Of a stretch of 38,085 nucleotides of DNA, positions 19,916-26,320 are shown in pieces. The translations under genes were made by a program, and so were the position numbers. The stretch covers positions 1-38,085 of the forward strand of contig JBKPTC010000136.1 in assembly GCA_046735355.1 (NCBI GenBank), given 5' to 3'. The notes beneath the pieces are model-generated. The model searched no databases and was not told where the DNA came from. It worked only from the letters and a program-made list of their open reading frames with translations. The stretch comes from DATAEU01 sp046735355. GTDB lineage: Bacteria > Actinomycetota > UBA4738 > HRBIN12. Position 1 is the first letter of the stretch. Every line of letters begins with the position of its first letter.

Positions 19916-19957
19916 GTCGGGGGCGGGCCGATCCGAACCGCCGACCTTCTTCTCCCA
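19916..19957 (-). pseudogene. relic of the 3' half of tRNA-Pro; left attachment site of an integrated element
   Basis: Read on the minus strand, this stretch repeats the tRNA-Pro gene at 26321-26397 from the anticodon loop (TGGGAG) through the T-arm (GGCGGTTCG) to the acceptor end (GCCCCCGAC). 38 of 41 aligned bases match, plus one extra base in a G run. The match stops at the anticodon loop on one side and one base before the CCA on the other. No 5' half follows and one T-stem pair is lost, so it is not a working tRNA. Such a fragment is what site-specific integration into a tRNA 3' end leaves at the far end of the element. Confidence 0.75.
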
Positions 19958-20045
19958 GTGTGAACACCACTGCGAGGCAGGCCGGGCGGTACTCCGGGCA
20001 TGAATCGTGATCTCCCAGACCCGATCGGACGGGTGGTCTGACTCC

Positions 20046-20282
20046 TCAGGAAGCGCCGTGCGGCGTGCCGCCGGTGAACCCTCGACCGTGCCCACGGTCG
20101 CGCCACGCCATGTACACGCCCGTGACCATCACGACGACACCAGCGATGAGTGTGACGAGGCCGACCCAGTCGGCCGTCGTCTCGCCGTTCGAGGTCTTCG
20201 TTAGCCCAGACGCGACCGCGAACGCGATCGCGCCGAGCCCAACTGCGAAGATCGCTAGTCCAGACCGCTCGTTGAATGCCAT
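20046..20282 (-). CDS. small membrane protein, two TM segments
   Basis: 78 residues from ATG 20282, which has GGGAGG five bases upstream. Hydrophobic segments at about 7-25 (GLAIFAVGLGAIAFAVASG) and 38-60 (ADWVGLVTLIAGVVVMVTGVYMA) are joined by a short polar loop; the tail RDRGHGRGFTGGTPHGAS is basic and glycine-rich, probably cytoplasmic. No family recognised. First gene inside the left end of the island, pointing outwards. Confidence 0.6.
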   Translation of the reverse strand: MAFNERSGLAIFAVGLGAIAFAVASGLTKTSNGETTADWVGLVTLIAGVVVMVTGVYMAWRDRGHGRGFTGGTPHGAS

Positions 20283-20455
20283 GAGGCCTCCCGTTGGCTC
20301 CTCGTCATACGTGTATCGCGCGGTGTGCCGAGCGGATACGGCGTATCGGCCCGGGGTCCGTAGGCCTCTTCCGTCCACCCGGAATCAGAAAGACGGTGGG
20401 GATCGACGTCCGGCGGAAACAAGGCGTGCGGTTGTATGAGCCTCGGGGGATCCCC

Positions 20456-20487
20456 CGCGCCTGCTGATCCTCAAGCGGCATGACGGG
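20456..20487 (+). repeat. 32-base repeat, copy A
   Basis: CGCGCCTGCTGATCC-N10-TGACGGG matches 23477-23508 at 28 of 32 positions. It starts at the end of a 12-base palindrome (GGGGGATCCCCC, 20445-20456) and ends 30 bases before the start codon at 20518. Both copies precede a small island gene, so a regulatory or terminator role is possible. Confidence 0.5.
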
Positions 20488-20517
20488 ATGGAAGCCTGGG
20501 TGGACTAACCTTGCACC

Positions 20518-20727
20518 GTGGCACTCGTGAACAGGTTGATGCGCGCCAGCCTCGTGTTGTTCATCGTCTCCCTCGGTGCGTGGGCACTAGTCGCCGTGTG
20601 GACGAATGTCGCTGTAAGCGAATTGCTCCTGACCTGGCAAAGGATCGCTGTCGTACTAGCGATATCCTCGGGTTTGGTGATGCTAGCGCTGCTCGTGTAT
20701 CGCGCCTGGGAACGACTAGGCCGATAG
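20518..20727 (+). CDS. small membrane protein, two TM segments
   Basis: 69 residues from GTG 20518; TAACCT (20506-20511) ends 6 bases before it, giving a leaderless layout. Hydrophobic segments at about 9-30 (ASLVLFIVSLGAWALVAVW) and 38-62 (LTWQRIAVVLAISSGLVML, LLVY), ending in basic WERLGR. No recognised family. A (CT)7 tract at 20737-20751 follows the stop. Confidence 0.6.
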   Translation: MALVNRLMRASLVLFIVSLGAWALVAVWTNVAVSELLLTWQRIAVVLAISSGLVMLALLVYRAWERLGR

Positions 20728-20928
20728 CCACCACCACTCTCTCTCTCTCTCGATGTGCCGTCCGCATGAAGCCTGCCGCGAACGCCAAGTTGCCCAGCTA
20801 GTTATGAGACGAAGCTAGGGACCGAGGCTAGCAACGAACCGTTCGCCGCCCGACTACTCCGGTGGTGCCATAGGAATATCCGCCGTCACCCAGTCGGCCG
20901 ACACGAAGCAACTGCCGATACACCTGAC

Positions 20929-21150
20929 ATGAGCAGGACGGTGAACGTGGAGGCAGTCCAGCTTCCGTACTGGTCTACTCGCGCGATTGCCTGGGGCTTC
21001 GACGTGCAGGACGGCTATCACGTTGCGTTCGCCATGAGCAAGGAACGAGCGGGCCGGCTGCTCGCCGACCTCGAGTCGGAGGGCCAGGCCCTGGTCAAGG
21101 TACCGGGGCAGGACATCCTGTTTGCCAAGCCGTCAGAGGTGCTCCGGTAG
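20929..21150 (+). CDS. hypothetical protein
   Basis: 73 residues, soluble, no membrane segment: VEAVQLPYWSTRAIAWGFDV then YHVAFAMSKERAGRLLADLE and a strand-like end GQDILFAKPSEVLR. The pattern suggests a small alpha/beta fold. ATG 20929 has only a weak TACACC six-mer nearby. No family recognised. The 20728-20928 gap before it holds only the CT tract and nothing else I can name. Confidence 0.5.
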   Translation: MSRTVNVEAVQLPYWSTRAIAWGFDVQDGYHVAFAMSKERAGRLLADLESEGQALVKVPGQDILFAKPSEVLR

Positions 21151-21183
21151 ATCCGCAACATCGACGCTGCACGGCAGGCCGCC

Positions 21184-21501
21184 TTACTCGCGCAACACCT
21201 CGACTAGTTGCTCTCTCGTGGGCGTTGCGGCGAGTCCTTGAGGAGTCACGTAGAGGCGGCATGTGAGTCCCGACGGAATCTGCGTCATTCCGAACGGATC
21301 TTTGCCGTCAACGAGGATCGTCGGCGAGCCGATGAAGCGTAGGCGTTCAGCATCCTCCTCGGTACGAACAAGCTCGAGATCCGGTTCGTCGGTTCTGCCT
21401 ACGTCCCGGAACGCTGCTCGAACGGTGTCTAGCGCTCGCCGCCAGTGCGTACAGCCGTCGAAGTACTGGATCGTTACCCGCCGAGCTGCTGCTTCTTCCA
21501 C
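21184..21501 (-). CDS. thioredoxin-fold family protein
   Basis: 105 residues from GTG 21501. VTIQYFDGCTHWRRALD near the N-terminus and IGSPTILVDGKDPFG later match the actinobacterial thioredoxin-like proteins usually written ...YFDGCPHW...GSPTILIDG.DPF; the cis-Pro (SPT) is kept and a single Cys stands at the active-site loop. Probably a reductase or disulfide/metal-handling protein; partner unknown. The proposed start lies inside the end of the Cys-rich membrane gene (28-base overlap), suggesting coupling and a shared job. The start is uncertain because the first typical residue (VTIQ) has a GTA codon. Confidence 0.65.
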   Translation of the reverse strand: MEEAAARRVTIQYFDGCTHWRRALDTVRAAFRDVGRTDEPDLELVRTEEDAERLRFIGSPTILVDGKDPFGMTQIPSGLTCRLYVTPQGLAATPTREQLVEVLRE

Positions 21502-21683
21502 GCCTCGAGTCCAGGGTTGTGGTGGAAACGCGGGAACACCCAACGGAACAGACTGAGTCCCGGCTTCCGGCACCAGCAGTCCGAATAGCAGCCGCAACTC
21601 ATCCGCCCGGCTGCCTCCATCAAACGCGTGGCCGCCCCGATCACGGCATACCCAACCAACAACGCGAAGAGCAGACGCTTCAT
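21474..21683 (-). CDS. small Cys-rich membrane-anchored protein, copy 1
   Basis: 69 residues: an N-terminal membrane segment (LLFALLVGYAVIGAATRL), then CGCYSDCWCRKPG with four Cys in eleven residues and SLFRWVFPRFHHNPG. ATG 21683 follows TACGAT (21697-21692) by 8 bases, so the mRNA is probably leaderless. It overlaps the thioredoxin-like gene, which suggests the Cys cluster is a redox or metal site served by it. A diverged copy, frameshifted at its end and without the thioredoxin gene, lies at 23886-24065. Family not named; function unknown. Confidence 0.65.
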   Translation of the reverse strand: MKRLLFALLVGYAVIGAATRLMEAAGRMSCGCYSDCWCRKPGLSLFRWVFPRFHHNPGLEAWKKQQLGG

Positions 21684-21747
21684 GATTCAGGATCGTACGC
21701 CACGTGTCGTTCGCGGGGAATAGGCTCCTGATCGGTGGACTTAGCGG

Positions 21748-22221
21748 CTAACTGGCAGCTGCTCTAGCGGCGTCCGTGCGCTCAAGGGCGAAGATGCTCC
21801 GCTCACACGTGTCTGCGAAGAAGCGGCCGTAGGCCAGCCAGAGTGCGACAAGCTGCGGCCAGTATCGCTCGACTTCCTGCGCCGTTGCCTCCCTCGCCAA
21901 GCGTTGTTCTCTAACACCGTGATCTCAACGAAGACGACGGGGTTCGCCCGGACGTTGAGTGGCCAAGGGTTGGGCCGCTCGTAAGGAGGACGGACGTTGC
22001 ACACGATGAGCGTGTTGCCATCTTGGACGTTAGAGCAGAGGAATCGTGCGTATTCGTCCAGACTTCCGGCCTTTGACCGAGAGCAAGAGCACCGGCTATT
22101 TGACCATGAGCGAGACGCGACCCCTGCTCAGAATCAGTATTTCTCGTTGCAGCGGGGAGATAACGCGCCCGATGATCCACGTCCCAGTTCTCGTTGCGCC
22201 AAGCCTGCCTAGCAGACGCAT
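21748..22221 (-). pseudogene. deazaflavin (F420)-dependent nitroreductase-family relic
   Basis: Three frames carry consecutive pieces of one DDN-type protein. Frame 1 from ATG 22221: MRLLGRLGATRTGTWIIGR ... LMVK, an in-frame TAG, then PVLLLSVKGRKSGRIRTIPL, the family's core motif. Frame 2: NVQDGNTLIVCNVRPP and PWPLNVRANPVVFVEI, matching the usual ...HPAWYLNLRANP... segment. Frame 3: EVERYWPQLVALWLAYGRFF to a TAG at 21748-21750. One nonsense change and two frameshifts make it dead unless several sequencing errors are present. The family binds F420, an actinobacterial cofactor. Confidence 0.7.
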
Positions 22222-22265
22222 GCCGACACATGAAACTCAGGGACGCTGGATCGTCGGACGGTTTG

Positions 22266-22508
22266 CTACTCCGACGCCGGGGACGAAAGCGCACCTGCCA
22301 CGGCCAGTCCGAACGCAACCAGTGCGGTTGCAAGCAAGACTAGCCCGACGTAATCGACGACGGCCGGGTGCATCGGAACCAGGACCGGGTCGCACGCCAC
22401 GGGATACGAGACGTCCGGGCACCTCGCCTGATACCGCGAGGCAATCCAACCGAATGCGACGCCACAGACCAAGACGGCAGCGGAAGCGGTGAAGAGGATG
22501 CGCTTCAT
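22266..22508 (-). CDS. small membrane protein
   Basis: 80 residues from ATG 22508. N-terminal hydrophobic segment (MKRILFTASAAVLVCGVAFG), a short loop with two Cys (ARCPDVSYPVACDPV), then a second segment (DYVGLVLLATALVAFGLAVAG). The MKR start and a GGCGTACAATC upstream resemble the two Cys-rich genes of the island, here with 14 bases between TACAAT and the ATG. No family recognised. Confidence 0.55.
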   Translation of the reverse strand: MKRILFTASAAVLVCGVAFGWIASRYQARCPDVSYPVACDPVLVPMHPAVVDYVGLVLLATALVAFGLAVAGALSSPASE

Positions 22509-22637
22509 GGGAACCACTTGAGATTGTACGCCCGGACCAACGTCGCGATCCGCCGACACCGTAGACCCGGACAGCTGTCGACTCACGGTGGGACGACTAC
22601 TACGCTTGCTATTGCCTGCGAGCGACTGGAGCATGCG

Positions 22638-22853
22638 ATGAGGCCGGGGCCGGGGAACTACCCAGGCGAGCCCGGTTGGGCTGCTGGCTTCCTATGGCGT
22701 CTGACGGGCGTCCCGAGACGACATTGGGGCAAGTATCTGGTTCACCAGGCCGCGCACAGGCGCAAGCACCGCCGGATCGAACGGGGCGGCACCACGGCCC
22801 ATCCGGCATCGGAAATGACGTGGCCGTGGACGCATCAACACGACCCACATTAG
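22638..22853 (+). CDS. possible small basic protein
   Basis: 71 residues from ATG 22638: RPGPGNYPGEPGWAAGFLWR, then a basic His/Arg stretch (HQAAHRRKHRRIERGG). TGGAG lies about 7 bases before the start. Composition is plausible but nothing is recognised, and the opposite strand is also open. Treat as doubtful. Confidence 0.3.
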   Translation: MRPGPGNYPGEPGWAAGFLWRLTGVPRRHWGKYLVHQAAHRRKHRRIERGGTTAHPASEMTWPWTHQHDPH

Positions 22854-22892
22854 CGCGCGTCGTTATCACGATGCTTCGAGAACTGAACTACC

Positions 22893-23171
22893 GTGGATGA
22901 GGAGTCGGCAAGCACGCTCATTGAGATCCGAACGCGACTCGTCGCGAGCTTGTCAAGCGCAGAGGTTGAATGGGTGTGCGACAAGCTAGCGCGGCTTTCC
23001 GACGAGCGAATGGATGAGCGCATTCGTGATGAGATTGCCTCCATCAACGAGATGATGCGGCAGGTGAACCCGACTCAGGCGGCAGTCGTCATGAGCGGCG
23101 GCGTCTCAGACGATGAATTTCTCGGACTCCTCGAAGAAGCTCGGCAGGCTGGCGAGGAGCAGGTTGATTGA
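22893..23171 (+). CDS. hypothetical acidic protein, first of a pair
   Basis: 92 residues, strongly acidic and helical: STLIEIRTRLVASLSSAEVE, KLARLSDERMDERIRDEIAS, then DDEFLGLLEEARQAGEE. GTG 22893 is the only start that keeps the N-terminal helix. A GAGGAG at its end (23154-23159) serves the next gene, whose TTG overlaps this TGA. The pair is a two-gene unit; size and order resemble a toxin-antitoxin or immunity pair, but no family is recognised. Confidence 0.55.
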   Translation: MDEESASTLIEIRTRLVASLSSAEVEWVCDKLARLSDERMDERIRDEIASINEMMRQVNPTQAAVVMSGGVSDDEFLGLLEEARQAGEEQVD

Positions 23172-23416
23172 GCAACGTGAGCGAACGCTACGAAGTCATC
23201 GTCGCCGGGACTGCTAACCGCGAACGCGCGATAACCCTCTTTCGCGGATTGGTGCCGTCGTTAGATGGGATCGAGAAGCTATTCGATGATGTCGCCGCGT
23301 CGAATGCGCTGCCCGTCGTGTACGCGATTACGTACGACCTCGAAGATCACATCGTCAAAGTCTTCATTCCAATCGACGGCAAATGGGAAATGAGATACGA
23401 GACCCCCGATGTCTAG
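23168..23416 (+). CDS. hypothetical protein, second of a pair
   Basis: 82 residues: strand/helix pattern YEVIVAGTANRERAITLFRG, IEKLFDDVAASNALPVVYAI and DHIVKVFIPIDGKWEMRY, which suggests a small alpha+beta fold. TTG 23168 overlaps the upstream TGA and has GAGGAG eight bases before it; GTG 23177 is an alternative but lies 17 bases from that site. No family recognised. Confidence 0.55.
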   Translation: MSNVSERYEVIVAGTANRERAITLFRGLVPSLDGIEKLFDDVAASNALPVVYAITYDLEDHIVKVFIPIDGKWEMRYETPDV

Positions 23417-23476
23417 CCAATCCGTCACGGCTAGACAGGCTCCCCCTCCTCCTCCCACCTCCTGCCGGCGGCTCCG

Positions 23477-23508
23477 CGCGCCTGCTGATCCCGAAGCGAC
23501 CTGACGGG
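23477..23508 (+). repeat. 32-base repeat, copy B
   Basis: Second copy of the repeat at 20456-20487 (28 of 32 identical), ending 20 bases before the ATG at 23529. The bases before it (23440-23475) are a C/T-rich tract and a short GCCGGCGGC palindrome. Confidence 0.5.
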
Positions 23509-23528
23509 GACGTGGATATGGGGTACTC

Positions 23529-23690
23529 ATGACCGACACCACCACTACCGAGTACCGGGCGGCACTACTCCGACACGGTGAAGAACTAGCCGAGATAGTC
23601 CGCCGCGCGGAGCAACAACTCGATGCGAGTCACGAGCGAATCACCCGGAGTCTTGCCCTGATCGAGGGGTCGAAACGTCCAGAGGATTGA
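23529..23690 (+). CDS. hypothetical small helical protein
   Basis: 53 residues from ATG 23529: TTEYRAALLRHGEELAEIVR, RAEQQLDASHERITRSLALI, charged and probably a single or paired coiled-coil helix. No good ribosome site. A possible TM micro-ORF follows at once, so the two may form a unit of helical rod plus membrane anchor. Confidence 0.4.
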   Translation: MTDTTTTEYRAALLRHGEELAEIVRRAEQQLDASHERITRSLALIEGSKRPED

Positions 23691-23799
23691 CGACCAACCG
23701 GCCGGGTACGGGTTCTATGTGTTCCTCCCGCTGTTCGCGTTCCTCGCGTTGGTCCTGATCGTGGCAGGCGCGTTGTGGTGGCTACGGCGAGCGAACTAG
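23686..23799 (+). CDS. possible membrane micro-protein without a standard start codon
   Basis: An open frame giving GYGFYVFLPLFAFLALVLIV, AGALWWLRRAN and TAG: one membrane segment with a positive end, as in real small membrane proteins. No ATG, GTG or TTG precedes the segment in frame. The only candidate is ATT at 23686, overlapping the upstream TGA (ATTGA). It may use ATT, be fused to the previous gene by slippage, or be a remnant. Confidence 0.3.
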   Translation: MDDQPAGYGFYVFLPLFAFLALVLIVAGALWWLRRAN

Positions 23800-23885
23800 C
23801 AGCGGCGGGTGTCCGCGCAAGAGCCTAGCCTCTTACGCGCTAATCACCGTTCGGTTACTCGGCGAGCTACTGCTTCTTCCACTCC

Positions 23886-24065
23886 TCAAGTCCGGGCGTT
23901 GTGATGGAACTGCGGGAAGACCCACCGGAACAGGCTGAGCCCCGGCTTCCGGCACCAGCAGTCCGGGTAGCAGTCGCACGTTATGCGGCCAGTGGCTTCG
24001 ATCAAACGCGTGGCCGCCCCGATGACGGCATATCCAACAAGCAAGGCGAGGAGCAGACGCTTCAT
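23886..24065 (-). pseudogene. small Cys-rich membrane protein, copy 2, frameshifted end
   Basis: 59 residues from ATG 24065: LLALLVGYAVIGAATRLIEA then CDCYPDCWCRKPG and SLFRWVFPQFHHN. It is a close copy of 21474-21683, including the TACGAT box 8 bases before the ATG. One extra base after HHN shifts the frame: removing it restores PGLEEWKKQ and a stop, as in copy 1. The homology ends a few bases into where the thioredoxin-like gene would begin, so that partner is lost. The membrane and Cys parts are intact, so it might still be made. Confidence 0.6.
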
Positions 24066-24191
24066 GATCCATGATCGTACGCCATCATGCGTCGTTCCCC
24101 ACGTCAGAGGACCAGGTGCCGTCGCCTCGAACCGTAACCCGCACCCACGGGTAGGTCCAGCGGCGGAACGGCGAGCGATTATCGACGCCGG

Positions 24192-25115
24192 CTAGGTCGC
24201 CGTGTCGGCGTCAGCGATGCTGTAGATGCCTGCCGCCCCCGTCCGGCAACCGATACGTTGGAGGTACAGCGTCGTGGAACCGTCGGTCTCGTCGGTCGCG
24301 AACGTGATGAACACGTCTCTGCCATCGGGCATGGTCGCGATGACCTCACCCGGGCCACCAACCGGGTACCGGATGATCCGAGCGTGGTGACCGCAACGCC
24401 AGACGTTCGAGACTCCACCCCTGACGATGTAGACCGTGCCGTCATCCGACACGCCACCCGCGTACTGCTGCTTCCCCGGATTGGGAATCTTGACGAGTTC
24501 CTCGGTCGAGATCTGATAGCGGTAGGTGTTGCAGTTCGAGAGCTCGTTGTCGTTCGTCCCTCGGCAGTGCTCGAAGGTGGCCCAGTCGCCGTTCACCTGG
24601 TCGCTCTGCAGCAAGCCGCCTGCAGTCCGCAGGACGCGGCGCTCCTCGGTCGACGTGTTGAACAAGATGATCTTTCCCTTGCCGTTTCTGAAGAACCGCG
24701 TGAACAGCAGCCAGTCACCCGATAGCGACGGGCGGGTCTCCGTAGCCTTCGTGTTGACACGGTCCGGAAGCGACGGCCGGTCCTCCGTTGAGGCGTCGTA
24801 GAGGGCGAGATTCTCCGCGTGCCCACGTCGGGCGACCGAATACACGACCATCGGACCGTCGATCCCGACCGAGAAGCTGATCGTGTGTCGGCGATTGACG
24901 CGAACGGGATCGCCCCCGCCGCGTGGTCTTACGTACGCGTTGAAGTGACCGGGACGGGCCTCGGCCGCCCAGGCGATGTAACCGAGGGATGCGGCGACGG
25001 AAATCTCAGCGACATCCCTCTGATCAATCACCTTCGTTGGCGTCGCCGCGTTCGCTGGCTGCATAGCGAGGAGCTCAAGCAGAACGACGACAAGCGCCGA
25101 GATGCTGCGCTTCAT
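24192..25115 (-). CDS. secreted beta-propeller-like protein
   Basis: 307 residues. Signal peptide MKRSISALVVVLLELLAMQP with likely cleavage after ANA at residue 23. The rest repeats blades of the type RPSLSGDWLLFTRFFRNGKG, ...YAGGVSDDGTVYIVRGG..., like TolB/WD40-type propellers that list 'data and conditions'. Two Cys pairs (CRGTNDNELSNC and WRCG...IGC) could be disulfides, in line with export. ATG 25115 has GGGAGGA as ribosome site. Function unknown; it is the largest gene of the island. Confidence 0.65.
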   Translation of the reverse strand: MKRSISALVVVLLELLAMQPANAATPTKVIDQRDVAEISVAASLGYIAWAAEARPGHFNAYVRPRGGGDPVRVNRRHTISFSVGIDGPMVVYSVARRGHAENLALYDASTEDRPSLPDRVNTKATETRPSLSGDWLLFTRFFRNGKGKIILFNTSTEERRVLRTAGGLLQSDQVNGDWATFEHCRGTNDNELSNCNTYRYQISTEELVKIPNPGKQQYAGGVSDDGTVYIVRGGVSNVWRCGHHARIIRYPVGGPGEVIATMPDGRDVFITFATDETDGSTTLYLQRIGCRTGAAGIYSIADADTAT

Positions 25116-25260
25116 GAGGTCCTCCCTTCCCCGTGCGGAGGCTAGCCCGTTCGCCGTCGAGGCGCAACAGACACTGCGGCCATTGCTGCGGTCGCGGGAG
25201 ATGGGGCTGACTCGTCAAGCCGTTGCTGCCCGCTACCGGGTCATTCGCCGGCAGACATAG
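25114..25260 (+). CDS. possible HTH-like micro-ORF or gene relic
   Basis: 48 residues starting at the ATG that is antisense to the start of the secreted gene. Its second half, LLRSREMGLTRQAVAARYRV, resembles a helix-turn-helix of Xre or recombinase type (SREMGLTRQAVAARY) before an early TAG. Too short for a call; perhaps the last trace of a regulator or recombinase. Confidence 0.2.
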   Translation: MRSSLPRAEASPFAVEAQQTLRPLLRSREMGLTRQAVAARYRVIRRQT

Positions 25261-25263
25261 AGA

Positions 25264-25305
25264 AGCCCCCCGCCCGAACAAGAGAGAAGAAGGAGCAGGG
25301 GGGCT
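25264..25305. terminator. hairpin AGCCCCCC/GGGGGGCT
   Basis: An 8-bp perfect stem around a 26-base A/G-rich loop, with CTCTC behind it, in the 307-base gap 25116-25422. It could stop transcription from either side. Apart from this and the micro-ORF, I see nothing in that gap. Confidence 0.5.
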
Positions 25306-25422
25306 CTCTCCTTGTACTTGCGGGAGGAGGTAGCCCGGAACGCTTCGTGCTACGCCGTCAACAACTGTTGCATGCAGTCGTCTAGACTGGCCCGTGCCAA
25401 CTGCAACTACGTGAGCCTCGAA

Positions 25423-25857
25423 CTAGTCTCCACCGATCGCGTCGCAAGCGGGCGTGTCCGAGCGGCACAGATGGCCGCCGAAGAACATCGCCGCAGCGAA
25501 AGCAAGCAGCGCGATGCCAAGAAGGAGAGCCCGCCATCGCTTTGGGTTGCCGGGACGAAGAGCGTCGACGAACACGAAGATGCCGGGAACTCCAAAGATT
25601 GCAGCGACAATCGAGCGGGGGATCCAATCGAACCTCGGTGGAAGCAACGGCGCGACGATGACGACGTAGCCCCAAATACCTCCGATCGCCGCGACGATGA
25701 TTCCGGTCGCCCAGTCGATCTCCTTGTGCCGGCGTGGACGTCGCCTCGCGCCGACTTCGGGTCCCCACCAGGACCGGTCGGGTTCGCGCGTCGGCAGATC
25801 CGTCCCCATCGCCGGGCCGTCGTCAGTGCGCGCTTTCGGGTCGATGGGACTCGGCAT
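25423..25857 (-). CDS. hypothetical membrane protein, three TM segments
   Basis: 144 residues from ATG 25857, with GAGGAGG eight bases upstream. A polar, Pro/Arg-rich N-terminal 50 residues (PSPIDPKARTDDG, ARRRPRRHKE) precedes segments at about 56-75 (WATGIIVAAIGGIWGYVVIV), 88-105 (SIVAAIFGVPGIFVFVDAL) and 115-130 (LLLGIALLAFAAAMFFGG), ending with two Cys (LCRSDTPACDAIGGD). No family recognised. Confidence 0.6.
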   Translation of the reverse strand: MPSPIDPKARTDDGPAMGTDLPTREPDRSWWGPEVGARRRPRRHKEIDWATGIIVAAIGGIWGYVVIVAPLLPPRFDWIPRSIVAAIFGVPGIFVFVDALRPGNPKRWRALLLGIALLAFAAAMFFGGHLCRSDTPACDAIGGD

Positions 25858-25972
25858 GTTCGACGCCTCCTCGCCGGATAGTGCGCCCGAACGCACTCGC
25901 GGGCAAGACTCAGGAAGGACCGGGGCGCAGACACGCAGCCCAATGGGGAACACAAGGAAGCCCCCGGGACGC

Positions 25973-26206
25973 CTAGTCAGTCAGGATCTCTTCGATACTC
26001 TCGTTGATGCTGTCGCGGGCCAGCTGCAGCAAGGTCAACTCGTCGAAGTCCCCATCCGTGAACGCCGTAACGGACCTGGCGATGGGCCAGCCTGTCTCGT
26101 CTCGTTCGATGGCGACCGTGATAGCGGATCTCACCTGATGCCCTGGGCCGACGAACTTGAACAGCGCCGACAGCACGTCCTCCCCCACCTCGAAGCTAAA
26201 CCTCAT
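25973..26206 (-). CDS. hypothetical small acidic protein
   Basis: 77 residues: RFSFEVGEDVLSALFKFVGP, VRSAITVAIERDETG, then an acidic helical end (LLQLARDSINESIEEILTD). ATG 26206 overlaps the end of the 39-codon frame before it by 11 bases. No family recognised. It sits between the 3-TM gene and tRNA-Pro and could be read from the tRNA promoter. Confidence 0.5.
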   Translation of the reverse strand: MRFSFEVGEDVLSALFKFVGPGHQVRSAITVAIERDETGWPIARSVTAFTDGDFDELTLLQLARDSINESIEEILTD

Positions 26207-26315
26207 CGTCGTCTCTCTTCGCCCACCAAGGACGGTTGACGTTGTTCCAGTCGAACGACGGCGTTTCCATCCAGCTTTCACCCGACAGGGGATGCGTCGG
26301 CGGTCCGAAGGGCAC
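26196..26315 (-). CDS. possible micro-protein starting 5 bases after tRNA-Pro
   Basis: 39 residues: PFGPPTHPLSGESWMETPSF, DWNNVNRPWWAKRDDDEV. GTG 26315 follows the tRNA CCA by AGAAA only. Trp-rich with an acidic end, unlike random out-of-frame sequence, and overlapping the next gene as in coupled pairs. ATG 26270 is an alternative start (24 residues). Confidence 0.35.
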   Translation of the reverse strand: MPFGPPTHPLSGESWMETPSFDWNNVNRPWWAKRDDDEV

Positions 26316-26320
26316 TTTCT

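Noticed and set aside
19905..20000. A functional tRNA on the minus strand at the left island end, with CAGTG/CACTG as anticodon stem (loop GTGTTCA)
   Set aside because: The hairpin is real, but there is no acceptor partner, no D-arm and the T-stem has a mismatch. The 3' part is explained as a copy of tRNA-Pro.
20737..20751. (CT)7 tract as a phase-variable switch
   Set aside because: It lies after the stop of the 69-residue gene and before no promoter I can recognise; no reading frame depends on it.
22609..22869. 86-codon minus-strand frame opposite the 71-residue gene
   Set aside because: Composition is that of an out-of-frame shadow (runs of Pro, Arg, Ser, Cys) and there is no ribosome site; the plus-strand frame is slightly better, though also doubtful.
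25312..25881. 189-codon plus-strand frame opposite the three-TM gene
   Set aside because: The minus strand gives three clean membrane segments, a good ribosome site and a natural ATG; the plus frame is rich in Arg, Asp and Ser without structure.
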